In this document: positions 42,443 through 50,680 of the stretch, piece after piece
Numbering within the stretch: the first letter of the stretch is position 1
Layout: every line of letters begins with the position of its first letter
Origin: Allobosea sp. BK604
Lineage (GTDB): Bacteria > Pseudomonadota > Alphaproteobacteria > Rhizobiales > Beijerinckiaceae
NCBI RefSeq assembly: GCF_004341515.1
Contig: NZ_SLZF01000016.1
Location: forward strand, 62,001-126,000
DNA length: 64,000 bases
Direction of reading: 5' to 3'
Notes under the pieces: model-generated
What the model was told of the DNA's origin: nothing
Seen by the model: only the letters and a program-made list of their open reading frames with translations
Database searches by the model: none
Program-made: the position numbers and the translations under genes

Positions 42443-43095
42443 CTCCTGAGCGAAGCCAGCGTCGCGACTATATCGGCCGGCTCCATGCGCTTGCGGAAAT
42501 CGGGATCGACATGGGCGGCGATGATCCTGCCGTCGCTGGCGATGACATAGGTTGCGGGGATCGGCAGGAACCAGGAATCGTTGCCGTTGAAGCGGGCAAG
42601 GTCGAAGCCGATCTCCTGATAGATCGCCCGTACCTCCTCGCTGACCGGGAAGACCAGGCCGAAGCTGAGCGAGAGCCCGAGATCGAGATCGCTGAGCACC
42701 TCGAAGGGCAGGGCGAAATCGCGCTTCGTCGCGGCGCTGCGCCCTCCTGCTTCGCCGGCGATGGCGACGATCCGGCCACCGGCCGCGACAATCGCCGGAT
42801 GGGCGTCACGCAGCGCCGTCAGCTCGCTCTCGCAATAGAAGCACCAGGAGCCGCGGTAGAAGCTCACGACCAGAGGCCCGCTTGCGAGCAGGTCGGCGGA
42901 ATGGACGAGGCGTCCGTCGCTCCCGGGCAGGGCGAAGTCCGGCATCATGTCGCCGACGCCGAGTGCTCCGGCGGTCACATCGCGCTCGATCAAGGTCTGG
43001 ACCATCCGATCATAGGCGCGGGCGACATGGTGCCGGTCGCGGGCATGGCGCTCGCGCAGGAAGGTCAGGCGGTTGGATAATGGGCGATCGGTCAT
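42439..43095 (-). CDS. peroxiredoxin-like AhpC/TSA-family protein
   Basis: A 218-residue thioredoxin-fold protein. The active-site region is YRGSWCFYC with C85 and C88, in place of the more usual WCPYC of this peroxiredoxin-like subgroup. The resolving arrangement is therefore CxxC, as in thioredoxin-like reductases. About 45 helical residues precede the fold, and the start at 43095 (MTDRPLSNRL) is preferred. Likely reduces peroxides in the cytoplasm. Its stop codon lies in a 22-bp tandem repeat shared with the convergent LysR gene. Confidence 0.85.
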   Translation of the reverse strand: MTDRPLSNRLTFLRERHARDRHHVARAYDRMVQTLIERDVTAGALGVGDMMPDFALPGSDGRLVHSADLLASGPLVVSFYRGSWCFYCESELTALRDAHPAIVAAGGRIVAIAGEAGGRSAATKRDFALPFEVLSDLDLGLSLSFGLVFPVSEEVRAIYQEIGFDLARFNGNDSWFLPIPATYVIASDGRIIAAHVDPDFRKRMEPADIVATLASLRS

Positions 43096-43252
43096 GGTCG
43101 GGGAAGGCTGCCCCGCTGCCAGCTCCGGCGCAATCCAAATCGCCATAGCGGCTGCCTATCGATGCGAGAGCAAACCGGCATTTCCGCCGCGGGGCCGCGC
43201 CCGGCATGGTCCAGCCGTCTTCTGACGCACTTGCAACGACTGGAGCCGCACC

Positions 43253-44083
43253 ATGAACGTCCACGCTGCACCGACCATCCGCGAGCCCGCCATCGGCTCC
43301 GCACTCCTCGGCAAGGTCGCCGTCGTCACCGGCTCGACCAGCGGCATCGGCCTCGGCGTCGCCCAGGCCCTGGCCAGGGCCGGAGCACGCCTTGTGATCA
43401 ACGGGCTGGGCGAGACGGCCGAGATCGACAGGATCCGGCGCCGCATCGCGGAGCAGTACCGCGTCGACGTCCGCTACGACGACAGCAACCTGATGGATCC
43501 GGCCGGCGTCGCCCGGCTGGTCACCGGTGCGGTCGCCGCCTTCGGCCAGGTCGACATCCTCGTCAACAATGCCGGCATCCAGCACGTCGCCCCGGTCGAG
43601 GACTTCCCGGTCGAGAAATGGGACGCGATCCTGGCGCTGAATCTGTCGGCCGCCTTCCATGCGACCCGCCACGTCTTGGGCGCGATGAAGCAGAACGGCC
43701 ATGGCCGCATCATCAACGTCGCCTCCGCCCATGGCCTCGTCGCCTCGCCGTTCAAGGCGGCCTATGTCGCGGCGAAGCATGGGCTGATCGGCTTCACCAA
43801 GACCGTCGCGCTCGAGGCGGCGGAGTTCGGCGTCACCGCCAACGCGATCTGCCCCGGCTATGTCTGGACGCCGCTGGTCGAGAGGCAGATCGACGAGCAG
43901 GCGCTGGCGCACGGCATCGCCCGCGACGCGGTGGTGCGCGACGTGCTGCTCGCCCAGCAGCCGAACAAGCGTTTCGCGGCAGTCGAGGAGATCGGCGCGC
44001 TCGCAGCCTTCCTGGCCTCGGATCTTGGCGCCTCGATCACCGGCGCGGCGCTGCCGGTCGACGGCGGCTGGACCGCGCATTGA
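43253..44083 (+). CDS. bdhA: 3-hydroxybutyrate dehydrogenase-like SDR
   Basis: A 276-residue short-chain dehydrogenase with the NAD loop TGSTSGIGLG (about residues 26-35), NNAGIQHV, the catalytic Ser in NVASAHGLV and YVAAK. The order GIQHVAPVEDFPVEKWD and ICPGYVWTPLVERQID is characteristic of D-3-hydroxybutyrate dehydrogenase, which interconverts 3-hydroxybutyrate and acetoacetate in polyhydroxybutyrate turnover. About 18 extra residues precede the fold. The neighbouring NDH-2 gene could re-oxidise the NADH formed, which fits a shared transcript (40-bp gap). Confidence 0.85.
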   Translation: MNVHAAPTIREPAIGSALLGKVAVVTGSTSGIGLGVAQALARAGARLVINGLGETAEIDRIRRRIAEQYRVDVRYDDSNLMDPAGVARLVTGAVAAFGQVDILVNNAGIQHVAPVEDFPVEKWDAILALNLSAAFHATRHVLGAMKQNGHGRIINVASAHGLVASPFKAAYVAAKHGLIGFTKTVALEAAEFGVTANAICPGYVWTPLVERQIDEQALAHGIARDAVVRDVLLAQQPNKRFAAVEEIGALAAFLASDLGASITGAALPVDGGWTAH

Positions 44084-44123
44084 CACGATCGCCGGCGCCT
44101 TACCCGCTCAAACGGAGCTTGCC

Positions 44124-45482
44124 ATGTCTGCCCCCACCATCATGTCTACACGCATCATCACGTCGGCCCCGATCATCACGACCAGGCCAAGGAAGATCGT
44201 CATCGTCGGCGCCGGTTTCGGCGGGCTGGCGGCGGCGCAGGCGCTCAGGCACGCCAAGGCCGAGATCACCGTGATCGACCGGCGCAACTTCCACCTGTTC
44301 CAGCCGCTGCTCTACCAGGTCGCGACCGCGGCGCTCTCGCCCGCCGACATCTCGGCGCCGATCCGCTCGGTGCTGCGTGACCAGGTCAACGCCCGCGTCA
44401 TGCTCGACAAGGTGACGGATATCGATCGCGGGCGGCGCCTCGTGCTGACCGAGGGCGGGCGGGCCGTGGCCTTCGACTATCTCGTCCTCGCGACCGGAGC
44501 GCGCCACAGCTATTTCGGCCGCGACCAGGAATGGGCGCAGTTCGCGCCGGGCATCAAGACGCTCGACGATGCCACCCGTTTGCGCGCCCGCATCCTGCTC
44601 GCCTTCGAAAGGGCCGAACTCGAACCCGATCCGGCGAAGCGCAAGGCGTTGCTGACCTTCCTGGTCATCGGCGCCGGCCCGACCGGCGTCGAACTCGCCG
44701 GCGCCATCGCCGAGTTGGCGCGCAAGGCGGTGACGCGTGACTTCCGCACGATCATGCCGGAGAGCGCGAGCATCGTCCTGATCGAGGCCGGGCCGCGCAT
44801 CCTGCCGAGTTTCCGTGAGGGTCTGGCGCGGGCGGCGGCCAGATCGCTGGAGGCGATGGGCGTGACGCTCAGGGTCGGTCAGGCCGTCAGCGAGGTCTCG
44901 GCCGAAGGCGTCACAATTGGCGCAGACCATCTATCCGCCGGTACGATCGTCTGGGCGGCCGGCGTAAAGGCCTCTGCTGCGGGGCGCTGGCTGTCGGCGG
45001 AGATGGACCGGGCCGGGCGCGTGCGCGTCGAGCGCGATTTCTCGCTGCCGGGCGCACCCGACATCTTCGTCATCGGTGACACGGCCGCCCATGCCGATGC
45101 CGAGGGCCGGCCGTTGCCGGGCGTCGCGCCCGCCGCCAAGCAGGCCGGGGCCCATGTCGGCGCGCTCATCGCCGCCCGGCTCGCCGGACGCGCGCCGCCG
45201 GCGCCGTTCCGCTATCGGGACCGGGGCGCGATGGCGACGATCGGGCGCAAATCGGCCGTCGTCGATCTCGGCCGCCTGCGCCTGACCGGGCTGCCGGGCT
45301 GGCTGCTCTGGTCGCTGGCGCATGTCTGGTTCCTCGTCGGCTTCCGCAACCGCCTCAGCGTCGCGACCAGCTGGTTCTGGTCCTACCTGACCTGGGAGCG
45401 CGGCGCCCGGCTGATCACCGGCCAGGAGATCGACGGCACCCGGCCGGCCTTGCCGCCCGCCGGCCGCCGCGAAGCCGCCTGA
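44124..45482 (+). CDS. ndh: type II NADH dehydrogenase (NDH-2), FAD protein
   Basis: A 452-residue single-subunit NADH:quinone oxidoreductase. The FAD loop is IVIVGAGFGGLAAAQAL (about residues 25-41), followed by LFQPLLYQVAT. The NADH loop is FLVIGAGPTGVELAGAIAEL (about 178-197). The FAD-contact motif is DIFVIGDTAAH (about 312-322). The C-terminal 70 residues are rich in Trp and hydrophobics (WLLWSLAHVWFLVGF) and anchor the protein to the membrane. It passes electrons to quinone without pumping protons. CGGAGC supports the start at 44124. It is followed by a small membrane protein 40 bp on. Confidence 0.93.
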   Translation: MSAPTIMSTRIITSAPIITTRPRKIVIVGAGFGGLAAAQALRHAKAEITVIDRRNFHLFQPLLYQVATAALSPADISAPIRSVLRDQVNARVMLDKVTDIDRGRRLVLTEGGRAVAFDYLVLATGARHSYFGRDQEWAQFAPGIKTLDDATRLRARILLAFERAELEPDPAKRKALLTFLVIGAGPTGVELAGAIAELARKAVTRDFRTIMPESASIVLIEAGPRILPSFREGLARAAARSLEAMGVTLRVGQAVSEVSAEGVTIGADHLSAGTIVWAAGVKASAAGRWLSAEMDRAGRVRVERDFSLPGAPDIFVIGDTAAHADAEGRPLPGVAPAAKQAGAHVGALIAARLAGRAPPAPFRYRDRGAMATIGRKSAVVDLGRLRLTGLPGWLLWSLAHVWFLVGFRNRLSVATSWFWSYLTWERGARLITGQEIDGTRPALPPAGRREAA

Positions 45483-45522
45483 CACCTGCTTTCCCCAAAC
45501 CTCCCCTCGAAAGGACACCACC

Positions 45523-46023
45523 ATGACGTGGATCATCACCGAAGCCGGGCCGCGCGACGGCCTGTTCCCATCGGCCCGCTCGCTTTGGCACCTTATGCTC
45601 GGCGGCTTCGCTGCCACCGGCTTCTACGAGGTCTGGGCCAATTGGCCGACGGCCTTGCTCGCCGGCTTCCCGCTGGAGCCGCCGGCGCTGATCAAGTCGC
45701 TCTTTCATCATCAGTTAGGGCTCGGCCTGCCCGACATCTGGGCCAAGGCGCTCCACTATGTCACCGGCGTCCTGTTCTATCCGCTCGGCTATTGGCTCGT
45801 CTCTCGCGTCCTGGGCCTCGGCCAGCCGGCCGCCGGCTGGGTCTGGGGCGTGTGCACCTATTTCATCGCGCTCGGCTTCTTTGCCCCGCTCGCCGGCCTT
45901 CCCTTCCTGCTGATCGGCGACAACACCGTGCTCTCGCTGATGAGCCTGATCGGGCATGCCATCTATGGCCGCCTGCTCGCGCTCGTCTTCGAGGCGCAGG
46001 AGGCGCGGGCGGCGGTCGCCTGA
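45523..46023 (+). CDS. four-helix membrane protein of unknown function
   Basis: A 166-residue integral membrane protein with about four hydrophobic helices (LWHLMLGGFAATGFYEVW, YVTGVLFYPLGYWLVS, GVCTYFIALGFFAPLAGL, and TVLSLMSLIGHAIYGRLLAL). GAAAGGA lies upstream. The order and Trp/His content suggest a quinone- or haem-associated membrane protein, but no binding motif is certain. Its place right after NDH-2 (40 bp) makes a respiratory accessory role the best guess. Confidence 0.75.
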   Translation: MTWIITEAGPRDGLFPSARSLWHLMLGGFAATGFYEVWANWPTALLAGFPLEPPALIKSLFHHQLGLGLPDIWAKALHYVTGVLFYPLGYWLVSRVLGLGQPAAGWVWGVCTYFIALGFFAPLAGLPFLLIGDNTVLSLMSLIGHAIYGRLLALVFEAQEARAAVA

Positions 46024-46229
46024 CCTGACTGCAGCTCCGCCAGGGACGCCGGCCGTGGCTCGCCGCCGCGGCCGGCTTCGCATGTCGGCCGACATCGCCC
46101 GCCGAACCGGGTGCATGCCCTGCCGCTATCGAAACGACAGGCGAACGGCATTTCCAACCGACTGAAATACAAGCGATTTCATCTCCAGGCGCTGGTCCGC
46201 CCGGCGTCCCTTCCCCAACCCGGAGAGAG

Positions 46230-46721
46230 ATGATGAGCCCTATTCTTTCGACCCACCGCGAACTCGGCCGCACCATTGCCGCCGCTTGCCTGGTCCTGGG
46301 CGGTGTGACCGCGGCCGAGGCCGGCACCTGCCCGAAGGACAAGGTCCTCGCCGAGCCCCGCAAGATCGCCGAGGCCGCCGATCTCGGGATCAAGCGCGAG
46401 ACCCTGTCGATCGTGAACCTCACCGGCTGGCGCGGCGTCGGCGATCTGCGCCTGCGCACCCGGCGCCTGACGGTCGCGGTCAATGGCATCGTGCCGACGC
46501 ACCAGCATGACGACCGCCCGTCGATCGTCTACGTCGTCAAGGGCGAGATCATCGAGCACAGCGCCTTCTGCTCGGTGCCGATCCTCCATCGCGAAGGCGA
46601 ATGGACTCCCGAATTCGGCAAGGGCCATGCCCATTGGTGGGAGAACAAGACCGGCCAGGAGGTCGTCCTGACCTCGTCCGACGTCGTCCCGCCGGACATG
46701 CTCGACGATCCCGACATGTAG
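46230..46721 (+). CDS. exported cupin-domain protein
   Basis: A 163-residue protein with a signal peptide (about residues 1-31, ending AEAGTC). The cupin core has motif 1 THQHDDRPSIVYVVKGE (His, His, Glu metal ligands) and motif 2 HAHWWENK. GGAGAGAG precedes the ATG; the adjacent second ATG is an equal candidate. It probably binds a metal in the periplasm; the substrate is unknown. A strong hairpin follows 13 bp after the stop. Confidence 0.82.
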   Translation: MMSPILSTHRELGRTIAAACLVLGGVTAAEAGTCPKDKVLAEPRKIAEAADLGIKRETLSIVNLTGWRGVGDLRLRTRRLTVAVNGIVPTHQHDDRPSIVYVVKGEIIEHSAFCSVPILHREGEWTPEFGKGHAHWWENKTGQEVVLTSSDVVPPDMLDDPDM

Positions 46722-46734
46722 TGAAGACGTCGCG

Positions 46735-46769
46735 CAAGCGGACGGTTCGGCGTTCGAACCGTCCGCTTG
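46735..46769 (+). terminator. 15-bp-stem hairpin after the cupin gene
   Basis: CAAGCGGACGGTTCG/CGAACCGTCCGCTTG with loop GCGTT. The stem is perfect. There is no T-tract. The right arm and the following bases (46761-46776) match 37929-37944 after the AraC gene. Confidence 0.75.
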
Positions 46770-46818
46770 ACGTCGACCCTGCGTGGCGCCTGGCACCGAC
46801 TTTTCGGGCCGATGCGCT

Positions 46819-46917
46819 AGAGCATTTCCGCGTTTCTTCGAAACGCGAAAATTCTCTATCTACTTGTTTTGACGCATTTTCTTCACGCGAACCGGTATCC
46901 ACTTCGCTCGAAAATGC
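46819..46917. repeat. E1+E2 composite palindromic repeat
   Basis: E1 (46819-46857, AGAGC... around TTCGAA) and E2 (46874-46917, GCATTTTC... to GAAAATGC, core ACCGGT) in the same pairing as at 41.2-41.5 kb but in the opposite order on the plus strand. Read on the minus strand, E2 starts one base after the TAG stop of the SDR gene. Confidence 0.9.
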
Positions 46918-46918
46918 G

Positions 46919-47674
46919 CTAGCCCGGATTCAAGGCTGCAAAGATGGTGTCGTAGGAACCGTCTCTCTCCGCCCAGCGCCGCGGCATGTCGCGCTCCAGC
47001 AGGATTTCGCCCCGCGGGTGATCGCCTCGCTCGAGGAGGCCCATCACCTCCCTCACATAGTCGTCAAGCGCCATCGCCCGTGGATCCGAGGCTTGCTGCG
47101 CCCCCGTCAGTTCCGTCTGGACGTAGGGCGGCGACAATTCGAGCACCTCGATCGGGAGCGCTCGGAGCTGGTGCCGCAACGAGGTGAGCCAGGAATGCAG
47201 AAAGGCCTTGCTGGCGCAGTAGGCCGGAAAATCGGCGCGTGGCACGAAGGCGAGGGCCGAGCTGGTCGCCAGGATGGTCGCGTTCCGCTGCTGCTTCAAC
47301 AGCGGCAGAAAGGCTGCGGTGACGCGCAGCACGCCCAGGATGTTGGTGGCGACGATCGCCTCGGCGTCCAGGCTGTTCCAGCCGGGCGAGGTCATATCCT
47401 CTTGCCGCGAGATACCCGCATTCGCCACCAGGACGTTCAGCGCCGGGACACGCTCCCGCACGGTCGCCGCGAGTTGCGGCAGCGAGGCCGGATCGTCCAG
47501 GTCGAGCGGCAGCCCGAGCATGCCGGGGCGGGCTGCGCAGATCTCCTCGAGCAGGGCCTGCCGGCGCCCTGTGACGATGACCCTGTTGCCGCGGTCGTGC
47601 AGGGCCTCGGCGAGCGCGCGGCCGATGCCGCTTGAGCCGCCCGTGATGAGAATTGTGTTGCCGGTCGTTTTCAT
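46919..47674 (-). CDS. short-chain dehydrogenase, DltE-like
   Basis: A 251-residue classical SDR with the NADP/NAD loop ITGGSSGIGRALAEAL (about residues 9-24), NAGI, the catalytic Ser in TSSALAF and YCASKAF. The C-terminal part LELSPPYVQTELTG resembles DltE-type oxidoreductases. Substrate unknown. Its TAG stop is followed, after one base, by a 44-bp palindromic repeat. Confidence 0.9.
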   Translation of the reverse strand: MKTTGNTILITGGSSGIGRALAEALHDRGNRVIVTGRRQALLEEICAARPGMLGLPLDLDDPASLPQLAATVRERVPALNVLVANAGISRQEDMTSPGWNSLDAEAIVATNILGVLRVTAAFLPLLKQQRNATILATSSALAFVPRADFPAYCASKAFLHSWLTSLRHQLRALPIEVLELSPPYVQTELTGAQQASDPRAMALDDYVREVMGLLERGDHPRGEILLERDMPRRWAERDGSYDTIFAALNPG

Positions 47675-47980
47675 CGTCGTTGCCTCTCGATCCTGATCAA
47701 GGAGAGGCCAGGAGATGTGGCAGCTGATAGGGCCCGGCTGTCGTCATCGCATGGCGTCTCTCGCATCGAGACCTCCCTGCGGGGATCCTCTCGACGGGGA
47801 CGCGTTGGATGACGGTAACGCCTACGGCAGCGCGCACAACGCGCCTGCGGCCGGACGGGTATCCCGACTGCCCGTGATCGTCAAGCATCGTCAAATAGGC
47901 CGCTGACACCTGCAATTGCCTTGAGCATAGTCGCGGTGACGCCGACCGTTCCGCGGCACCACCACGACAGGAGCAAGCTC
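47675..47980. other. 300-bp gap between divergent genes
   Basis: Presumed promoter region of the SDR (minus) and the secreted protein (plus). No product, repeat or RNA could be recognised; frames crossing it are short. Confidence 0.35.
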
Positions 47981-48466
47981 TTGCCTGCCATCGCGCGCAC
48001 CGTCCTGGCATCGGCTGTCTGGCTGGCCTCGTTCGGCAGCTTGGCTGCCGCCGCCCAGACACTGGGCTGCTTCAGTCGCAGCTATGACGCCGCACATTTG
48101 CGCAAGCATCCCGGCCAGCAGGTCCAGCGTCTGTGGATTCGCGTCGAGGCGTCCCGTTACGATCCTGGCAAGCTCGATTTCGCCATGAATCTCTGGATCA
48201 GGAACCAGAAACAGATCTGGCGCGCGGGCGGGCGCTGCGAACCAGCCGGCAAAGGATTGCGCTGCCAGCCCGACACTGACGGCGCCAGCGAACTTCTGAT
48301 CACGCTCGAGGGCCGCAACCTGCTTCTCACCAACCCCGGCAAGCTGAAAATCTACGATGACGTGACGGGGCCTGACCTGAATGACCGGTTGATCGGAGCT
48401 CCGGCGGATTCAACCTTCCTTCTGCCAGCAGCGCGGGACAGCGTCTGCAAGGACACTCGCTCGTGA
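47981..48466 (+). CDS. putative exported protein with TTG start
   Basis: A 161-residue protein read from TTG 47981, seven bases after AGGAG (47969-47973). This start gives a clean signal peptide (PAIARTVLASAVWLASFGSL, cleaved near AAAAQ). A TTG at 47921 would only lengthen the N-terminus. The mature part has three cysteines and reads as a small beta-rich domain (LWIRVEASRYDPGKLDFAMN, LLITLEGRNLLL). Similar stretches occur in uncharacterised exported proteins of the order, but I cannot name a family. Monocistronic. Confidence 0.6.
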   Translation: MPAIARTVLASAVWLASFGSLAAAAQTLGCFSRSYDAAHLRKHPGQQVQRLWIRVEASRYDPGKLDFAMNLWIRNQKQIWRAGGRCEPAGKGLRCQPDTDGASELLITLEGRNLLLTNPGKLKIYDDVTGPDLNDRLIGAPADSTFLLPAARDSVCKDTRS

Positions 48467-48526
48467 GAATCTCCCGGTCGTGGCGACGGGCGGGGCCCGG
48501 GGCAGGGCACCACCCGCCAGGACAGC

Positions 48527-49285
48527 TCAGGCGAAAGCCGTCTCTGCCGCCGTCTTGAAGGCCGACATCGCCTGGATATGCGGGAGTGCGCCGTAGCTGA
48601 TCCTGGCGACGCCGAGCTCGGCGAGCCGCTTCGGCGCCGGGACGCCGTCGAGCACCATCAGGTTGACCGGCAGCTCGGAGCGTTCGACGACCCGCGCGAT
48701 GAGCTTCTCGTCGCGCAGTCCCGGAACGAAGAAGCCCGACGCTCCCGCCTCCTGATAGGCGGCCGCCCGCTCCAGCGCCTCGTCGATCGCGCTTTGCGGC
48801 TCTCCGCCTCTGCCGAGGAAGAGGTCCGTCCGCGCATTGATGAAGAGCGGGATGCCAAGCTTATCCGCCGTGGCGCGAATGGCCGCGATCCGGCGGGCCT
48901 GCCGCTCCACCGGATAGAGCCCGGGTCCCTTGACGACGCGATCCTCGAAATTGATCCCGACAACCCCGAGGGCGAGAAGCCGCGAGACATTCGCAGCGAG
49001 ATCATCCTCGTTCTCGCTGTAGCCACCTTCGAAATCGACCGTGAGCGGCAGCTCGGCAACGGCCGCGATCCGGGCGACGATCTCTTCGGCGAATGGCAGC
49101 GGGATGTCCTCGCCATCCCTGTAGCCCTGGGCCTCCGCGACCGCCCAGCTGCTGGTCGCGATCGCCTTGGCGCCGGCCTCCTGGGCGGCCTTCGCCGTGC
49201 CCGCATCCCAGACGTTGAACAGGACCAGCGGCGATCCCTTGCGATGCAATGCCGAAAATTGGTTGGCCTTCTCGACCTGGTTCAT
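48527..49285 (-). CDS. isocitrate lyase/PEP mutase superfamily enzyme
   Basis: A 252-residue TIM-barrel enzyme of the ICL/PEP-mutase superfamily. The start at 49285 (MNQVEKANQF) follows AAGGAGGAGAG. Superfamily motifs are the phosphate or carboxylate loop LFNVWDAGTAKAAQEAG, the metal segment VDFEGGYSE and GINFEDRVVKG. The PEP-mutase signature EDK...NS is absent (EDR here), and so is the catalytic Cys of isocitrate lyase. Carbon-carbon lyase or oxaloacetate-decarboxylase-like activity is therefore likelier than P-C bond formation. It is divergent from the PhnW-containing operon, which may be coincidence. Confidence 0.85.
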   Translation of the reverse strand: MNQVEKANQFSALHRKGSPLVLFNVWDAGTAKAAQEAGAKAIATSSWAVAEAQGYRDGEDIPLPFAEEIVARIAAVAELPLTVDFEGGYSENEDDLAANVSRLLALGVVGINFEDRVVKGPGLYPVERQARRIAAIRATADKLGIPLFINARTDLFLGRGGEPQSAIDEALERAAAYQEAGASGFFVPGLRDEKLIARVVERSELPVNLMVLDGVPAPKRLAELGVARISYGALPHIQAMSAFKTAAETAFA

Positions 49286-49487
49286 GATCTCTCCTCCTTG
49301 GGATCGGGTTGGATTGGTCTCTTCCTGCAGCATGGTGCCGACAGGCGGCGGCAAGAGCTGGCTTGGTGGCTGCTGTCCTGGTGGCCCGGAGCTGGTTCCG
49401 TCATGCATCGGCCAGTCGCGCGTCCTGTGTCGCGCGCTGCACCATGTTGATCTTCGACGTCGCCCAACGCGCCAACGTCGGCTTGTG

Positions 49488-49540
49488 GCGCATTTTCCTT
49501 CGACGAATCACCGGTGTCTGTGGCGCGAAGCCAGTGCTTA
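49488..49540. repeat. degenerate copy of the E2 palindrome
   Basis: The sequence GCGCATTTTC...ACCGGTGTC...GGCGCGAA keeps the left end and the core of E2 but the right arm is decayed. It lies in the 417-bp non-coding gap between the ICL-like gene and the ABC operon. Similarity by eye only. Confidence 0.35.
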
Positions 49541-49636
49541 GGCCCCGCCTACCTCTTCGCCCAGATAGCCTCGTCCCACGCTTTGGAGGATGGCCCACCA
49601 GAATGGCATTCATTGCCTTCGACGCAAGGCATGCTG

Positions 49637-49653
49637 TTGGCACAAATATTGTA
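49637..49653 (+). promoter_or_regulatory. possible sigma-54-type promoter of the Dpp-PhnW operon
   Basis: TTGGCAC-N5-TTGTA matches the -24/-12 consensus (GG and G spaced by 10) except that the -12 GC is GT. It ends 49 bp before the first ATG. No sigma-54 activator gene is nearby. Confidence 0.3.
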
Positions 49654-49702
49654 CCGCGTGGAACAGATTAAATGCGACCGCCTTCCGTAGGAGAGTCCCA
49701 GG

Positions 49703-50680
49703 ATGACCTCGTTCCTGGCTCGGCGTCTGCTGCAGAGCGCGTTTGTGCTCTTCGCAATGTCGGTGCTTGTATTTGTCGGCATTTTTGCGATCGGTAATCC
49801 GGTCGATGTGCTCATTTCGCCCGAAGCAACCCAGGCCGACCGCCAGCGCATCGTCGAATCCCTCGGGCTCGATCGTTCACTGATCGAACAATATGTCAGC
49901 TTCGTGCGCGGTGTCTTCGACGGAGATTTCGGCAAGAGCTTCGTCTTCAAGATCTCAGCGATCGGCCTGATCCTCGACCGAATGCCCGCGACGCTCGAAC
50001 TGGCTGTCTCGGCCATGGTGCTTTCGATCCTGATCGGCCTGCCGCTGGGCATGCTGGCAGGAATGCATCCCGACAGCTTCCTCGGGCGCTCGATCATGGC
50101 CGGCTCGATCGTCGGATTCTCGATGCCGACCTTCTGGGTCGGGCTGATCCTCATCCTGGTCTTCGCCGTATATCTCGGCTGGCTGCCCTCGACCGGGCGC
50201 GGCGAAACGGTCACCGTGCTCGGCATCCGCTGGAGCTTCCTGACGCTCGACGGGCTCGCGCACCTCATTCTACCCGCCTTCAACCTGGCCCTGTTCAAGA
50301 TCTCGCTGGTGATCCGGCTGACACGGGCCGGCATGCGCGATGCGCTCGCCAGCGACTATGTCCGCTATGCCATCGCGAAGGGGCTCTATCCGCGCCGGGT
50401 CGTGATGGTTCATGCGTTGAAGAACATCCTGATCCCGCTGGTAACGGTGCTGGGTCTGGAATTTGGCTCGGTCATCGCCTTCGCCATCGTCACCGAGACG
50501 ATCTTCGCCTGGCCGGGCACCGGCAAGCTGATCATCGAATCGATCAGCGTGCTCGATCGTCCGGTGATCGTCGCCTATCTAATGGTCATTGTGCTGATGT
50601 TCGTGACGATCAACCTGATCGTCGACATCACTTACTCGATCCTCGATCCCCGCATCCGCATCGGCGGAGCGACCTCGTGA
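49703..50680 (+). CDS. ABC importer permease, DppB-like
   Basis: A 325-residue permease of the peptide/nickel family with six transmembrane segments. It starts RRLLQSAFVLFAMSVLVFVG and has a large periplasmic loop after TM1 (RIVESLGLDRSLIEQYVSFV), a standard DppB feature. The conserved C-terminal DPRIRIGG is present. AGGAGAG precedes the start. First of seven genes joined by overlaps or short gaps. The imported solute should match the transaminase at the end of the operon. Confidence 0.93.
   Translation: MTSFLARRLLQSAFVLFAMSVLVFVGIFAIGNPVDVLISPEATQADRQRIVESLGLDRSLIEQYVSFVRGVFDGDFGKSFVFKISAIGLILDRMPATLELAVSAMVLSILIGLPLGMLAGMHPDSFLGRSIMAGSIVGFSMPTFWVGLILILVFAVYLGWLPSTGRGETVTVLGIRWSFLTLDGLAHLILPAFNLALFKISLVIRLTRAGMRDALASDYVRYAIAKGLYPRRVVMVHALKNILIPLVTVLGLEFGSVIAFAIVTETIFAWPGTGKLIIESISVLDRPVIVAYLMVIVLMFVTINLIVDITYSILDPRIRIGGATS

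Noticed and set aside
48527..49285. PEP mutase for phosphonate biosynthesis
   Set aside because: The diagnostic EDK and NS residues are missing and no phosphonopyruvate decarboxylase gene is nearby.
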